NCBI GenBank assembly: GCA_920105625.2
Contig: OV050030.1
Location: forward strand, 247,349,889 to 247,413,888
Direction: 5' to 3'
DNA length: 64,000 nt
DNA from: Clusia tigrina
Lineage: Eukaryota; Arthropoda; Insecta; Diptera; Clusiidae
Position numbers and translations under genes: made by a program. The notes beneath the pieces were generated by a model that saw only the letters and a program-made list of their open reading frames with translations, had not been told where the DNA came from and did no database searches. This document shows, in pieces, positions 62,901 through 64,000 of the stretch. Each line of letters starts with the position of its first letter. Within the stretch, counting starts at the first letter, position 1.

Positions 62901-64000
62901 AAAATGGCCCTAACTTTTATACGGTACGTCCTACACCTATCAAAGTTTGCAACATATAAATGCTTGTAACTTTTTACTGGAGCGTCATAAAACCTTGAAA
63001 TTTTGTAACAATAAAGTACTCGAGCCTCTTGTCTATTTAAGCTATGCTACAATTCAGTCCCAAATCAAACACTGATAAAACTTCAAATGGCCCTAACTTC
63101 CATACGGTACATCCTACTCCTATCAAAGTTTGCAACATACAAATGCTTGTAACTTTTTACTGGAGCGTCATAAAACCTTGAAATTTTGTAACAATAAAGT
63201 ACACGAGCATCTTGTCAATTTAAGCTATAGCTCAAAGCTATGCTACCCTTGATTCCTAAATCAAACACTGATAAAACTTCAAATGGCCCTAACTTTTATA
63301 CGGTACGTCCTACACCTATCAAAGTTTGCAACATATAAATGCTTGTAACTTTTTACTGGAGAGTCATAAAACCTTGAAATTTTATAACAATAAAGTACTC
63401 GAGCCTCTTGTCTATTTAAGCTATGCTACAATTCAGTCCCAAATCAAACACTGATAAAACTTCAAATGGCCCTAACTTCCATACGGTACATCCTACTCCT
63501 ATCAAAGTTTGCAACATACAAATGCTTGTAACTTTTTACTGGAGCGTCATAAAACCTTGAGATTTTGTAACAATAAAGTACACGAGCATCTTGTCAATTT
63601 AAGCTATAGCTCAAAGCTATGCTACCCTTGAGTCCCAAATCAAACACTGATAAAATTCAAAAGTTTGCAACAAACAAATGCTTGTAACTTGGTACCCTTG
63701 AGTTCCAAATCAAACACTGATAAAACTTCAAATGTCTCTAACTTCTATATGGTACGTCCTACACCTATGAAAGTTTGAAACATACAAATGCTTGTAACTT
63801 TTTACTGGAGCGTCATAGCACCTTGAATTTTTGTAACAATAAAGTACTCGAGCCTCTTGTCAATTTAAGCTATCGCTCAAAGCTATGCTACCCTTGAGTC
63901 CTAAATCAAACACTGATAAAGCTTCAAATGGCCCTACCTTCTATACGGTACGTCCTACACCTATCGAAGTGTGCAACATACAAATGCTTGCAACTTTTTA

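Larger units (their letters stand above)
56373..64000 (+). repeat. Satellite array, most rearranged part: composite short units and 13-bp-deleted monomers
   Basis: About 39 repeat units, running off the window end in mid-monomer. Dominant features are monomers with gtctatttaagctatgctacaattcag-type fusion (13 bp deleted relative to consensus, alternating with other types), cttccatacggtacatcctactcc promiscuously attached to them, and composite units made by internal deletion. The composite units are 267 bp at 56,373, 306 bp at 56,640, and copies of the 267-type near 60,060, 61,675 and 63,655. Their tail monomer (cataacacc or catagcacc, tgaatttttg) starts new runs at 60,250, 61,855 and 63,836, spaced 1605 and 1981 bp. 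Confidence 0.83.

Noticed and set aside
1..64000. CRISPR-like regular repeats
   Set aside because: Repeats are 196 bp, directly abutting and related throughout; there are no unique spacers, no short repeats and no cas genes.
1..64000. CENP-B box or known centromere protein binding motif
   Set aside because: I found nothing matching the CENP-B consensus (TTCG....A..CGGG) in the monomer; gggcaaag/tcgggcc variants of type e are not a match.

Overview
The window is one eukaryotic satellite-DNA array broken by a single non-LTR retrotransposon. Outside the retrotransposon (about 1185-5730) every base belongs to one family of head-to-tail repeats. The basic unit is about 196 bp, AT-rich, always in the same orientation, with about 300 units in total. 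The array runs off both ends of the window. I see no host gene, tRNA, rRNA or CRISPR array. The short ORFs across the array are chance reading frames in the repeat. An invertebrate, most likely arthropod, nuclear genome fits best: the ORF1 resembles insect LINE ORF1 proteins with a baculovirus-FP-like domain. Species and chromosome location (centromere or other heterochromatin) cannot be read from the sequence.

Layout. 1-1184: six monomers left of the insertion. 1185-5730: an apparently full-length CR1-group-like LINE with 5'UTR, ORF1, endonuclease/reverse-transcriptase ORF2 (one frameshift near 3073), 3'UTR with a hairpin, and a (TAA)7 tail. 5731-18066: higher-order repeat (HOR) with a canonical cycle of 16 distinguishable monomer types, about 3135 bp. 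18067-23945: mixed monomers with a 7-monomer repeat. 23946-30219: two tandem 3137-bp copies. 30220-38960: 15- to 17-monomer HOR in which a 7-bp-deleted monomer first appears. 38961-56372: HOR of 9 to 11 monomers, with a clean 2148-bp period at its right end. 56373-64000: the most rearranged part, with 13-bp-deleted monomers, composite 267- and 306-bp units and a 1140-bp repeat.

How it fits together. The LINE sits exactly between two monomer types that are adjacent and uninterrupted in sister HOR copies at about 12191 and 16305. The array therefore holds its own empty sites and the insertion postdates that HOR. Along the window, diagnostic deletions and insertions (7 bp, then 13 bp; +3 bp; 86 bp, then 125 bp) appear in order from left to right. 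This is a readable record of unequal exchange, local amplification and microhomology deletion. I found no convincing new protein-coding system; the interest lies in the repeat architecture and the insertion.
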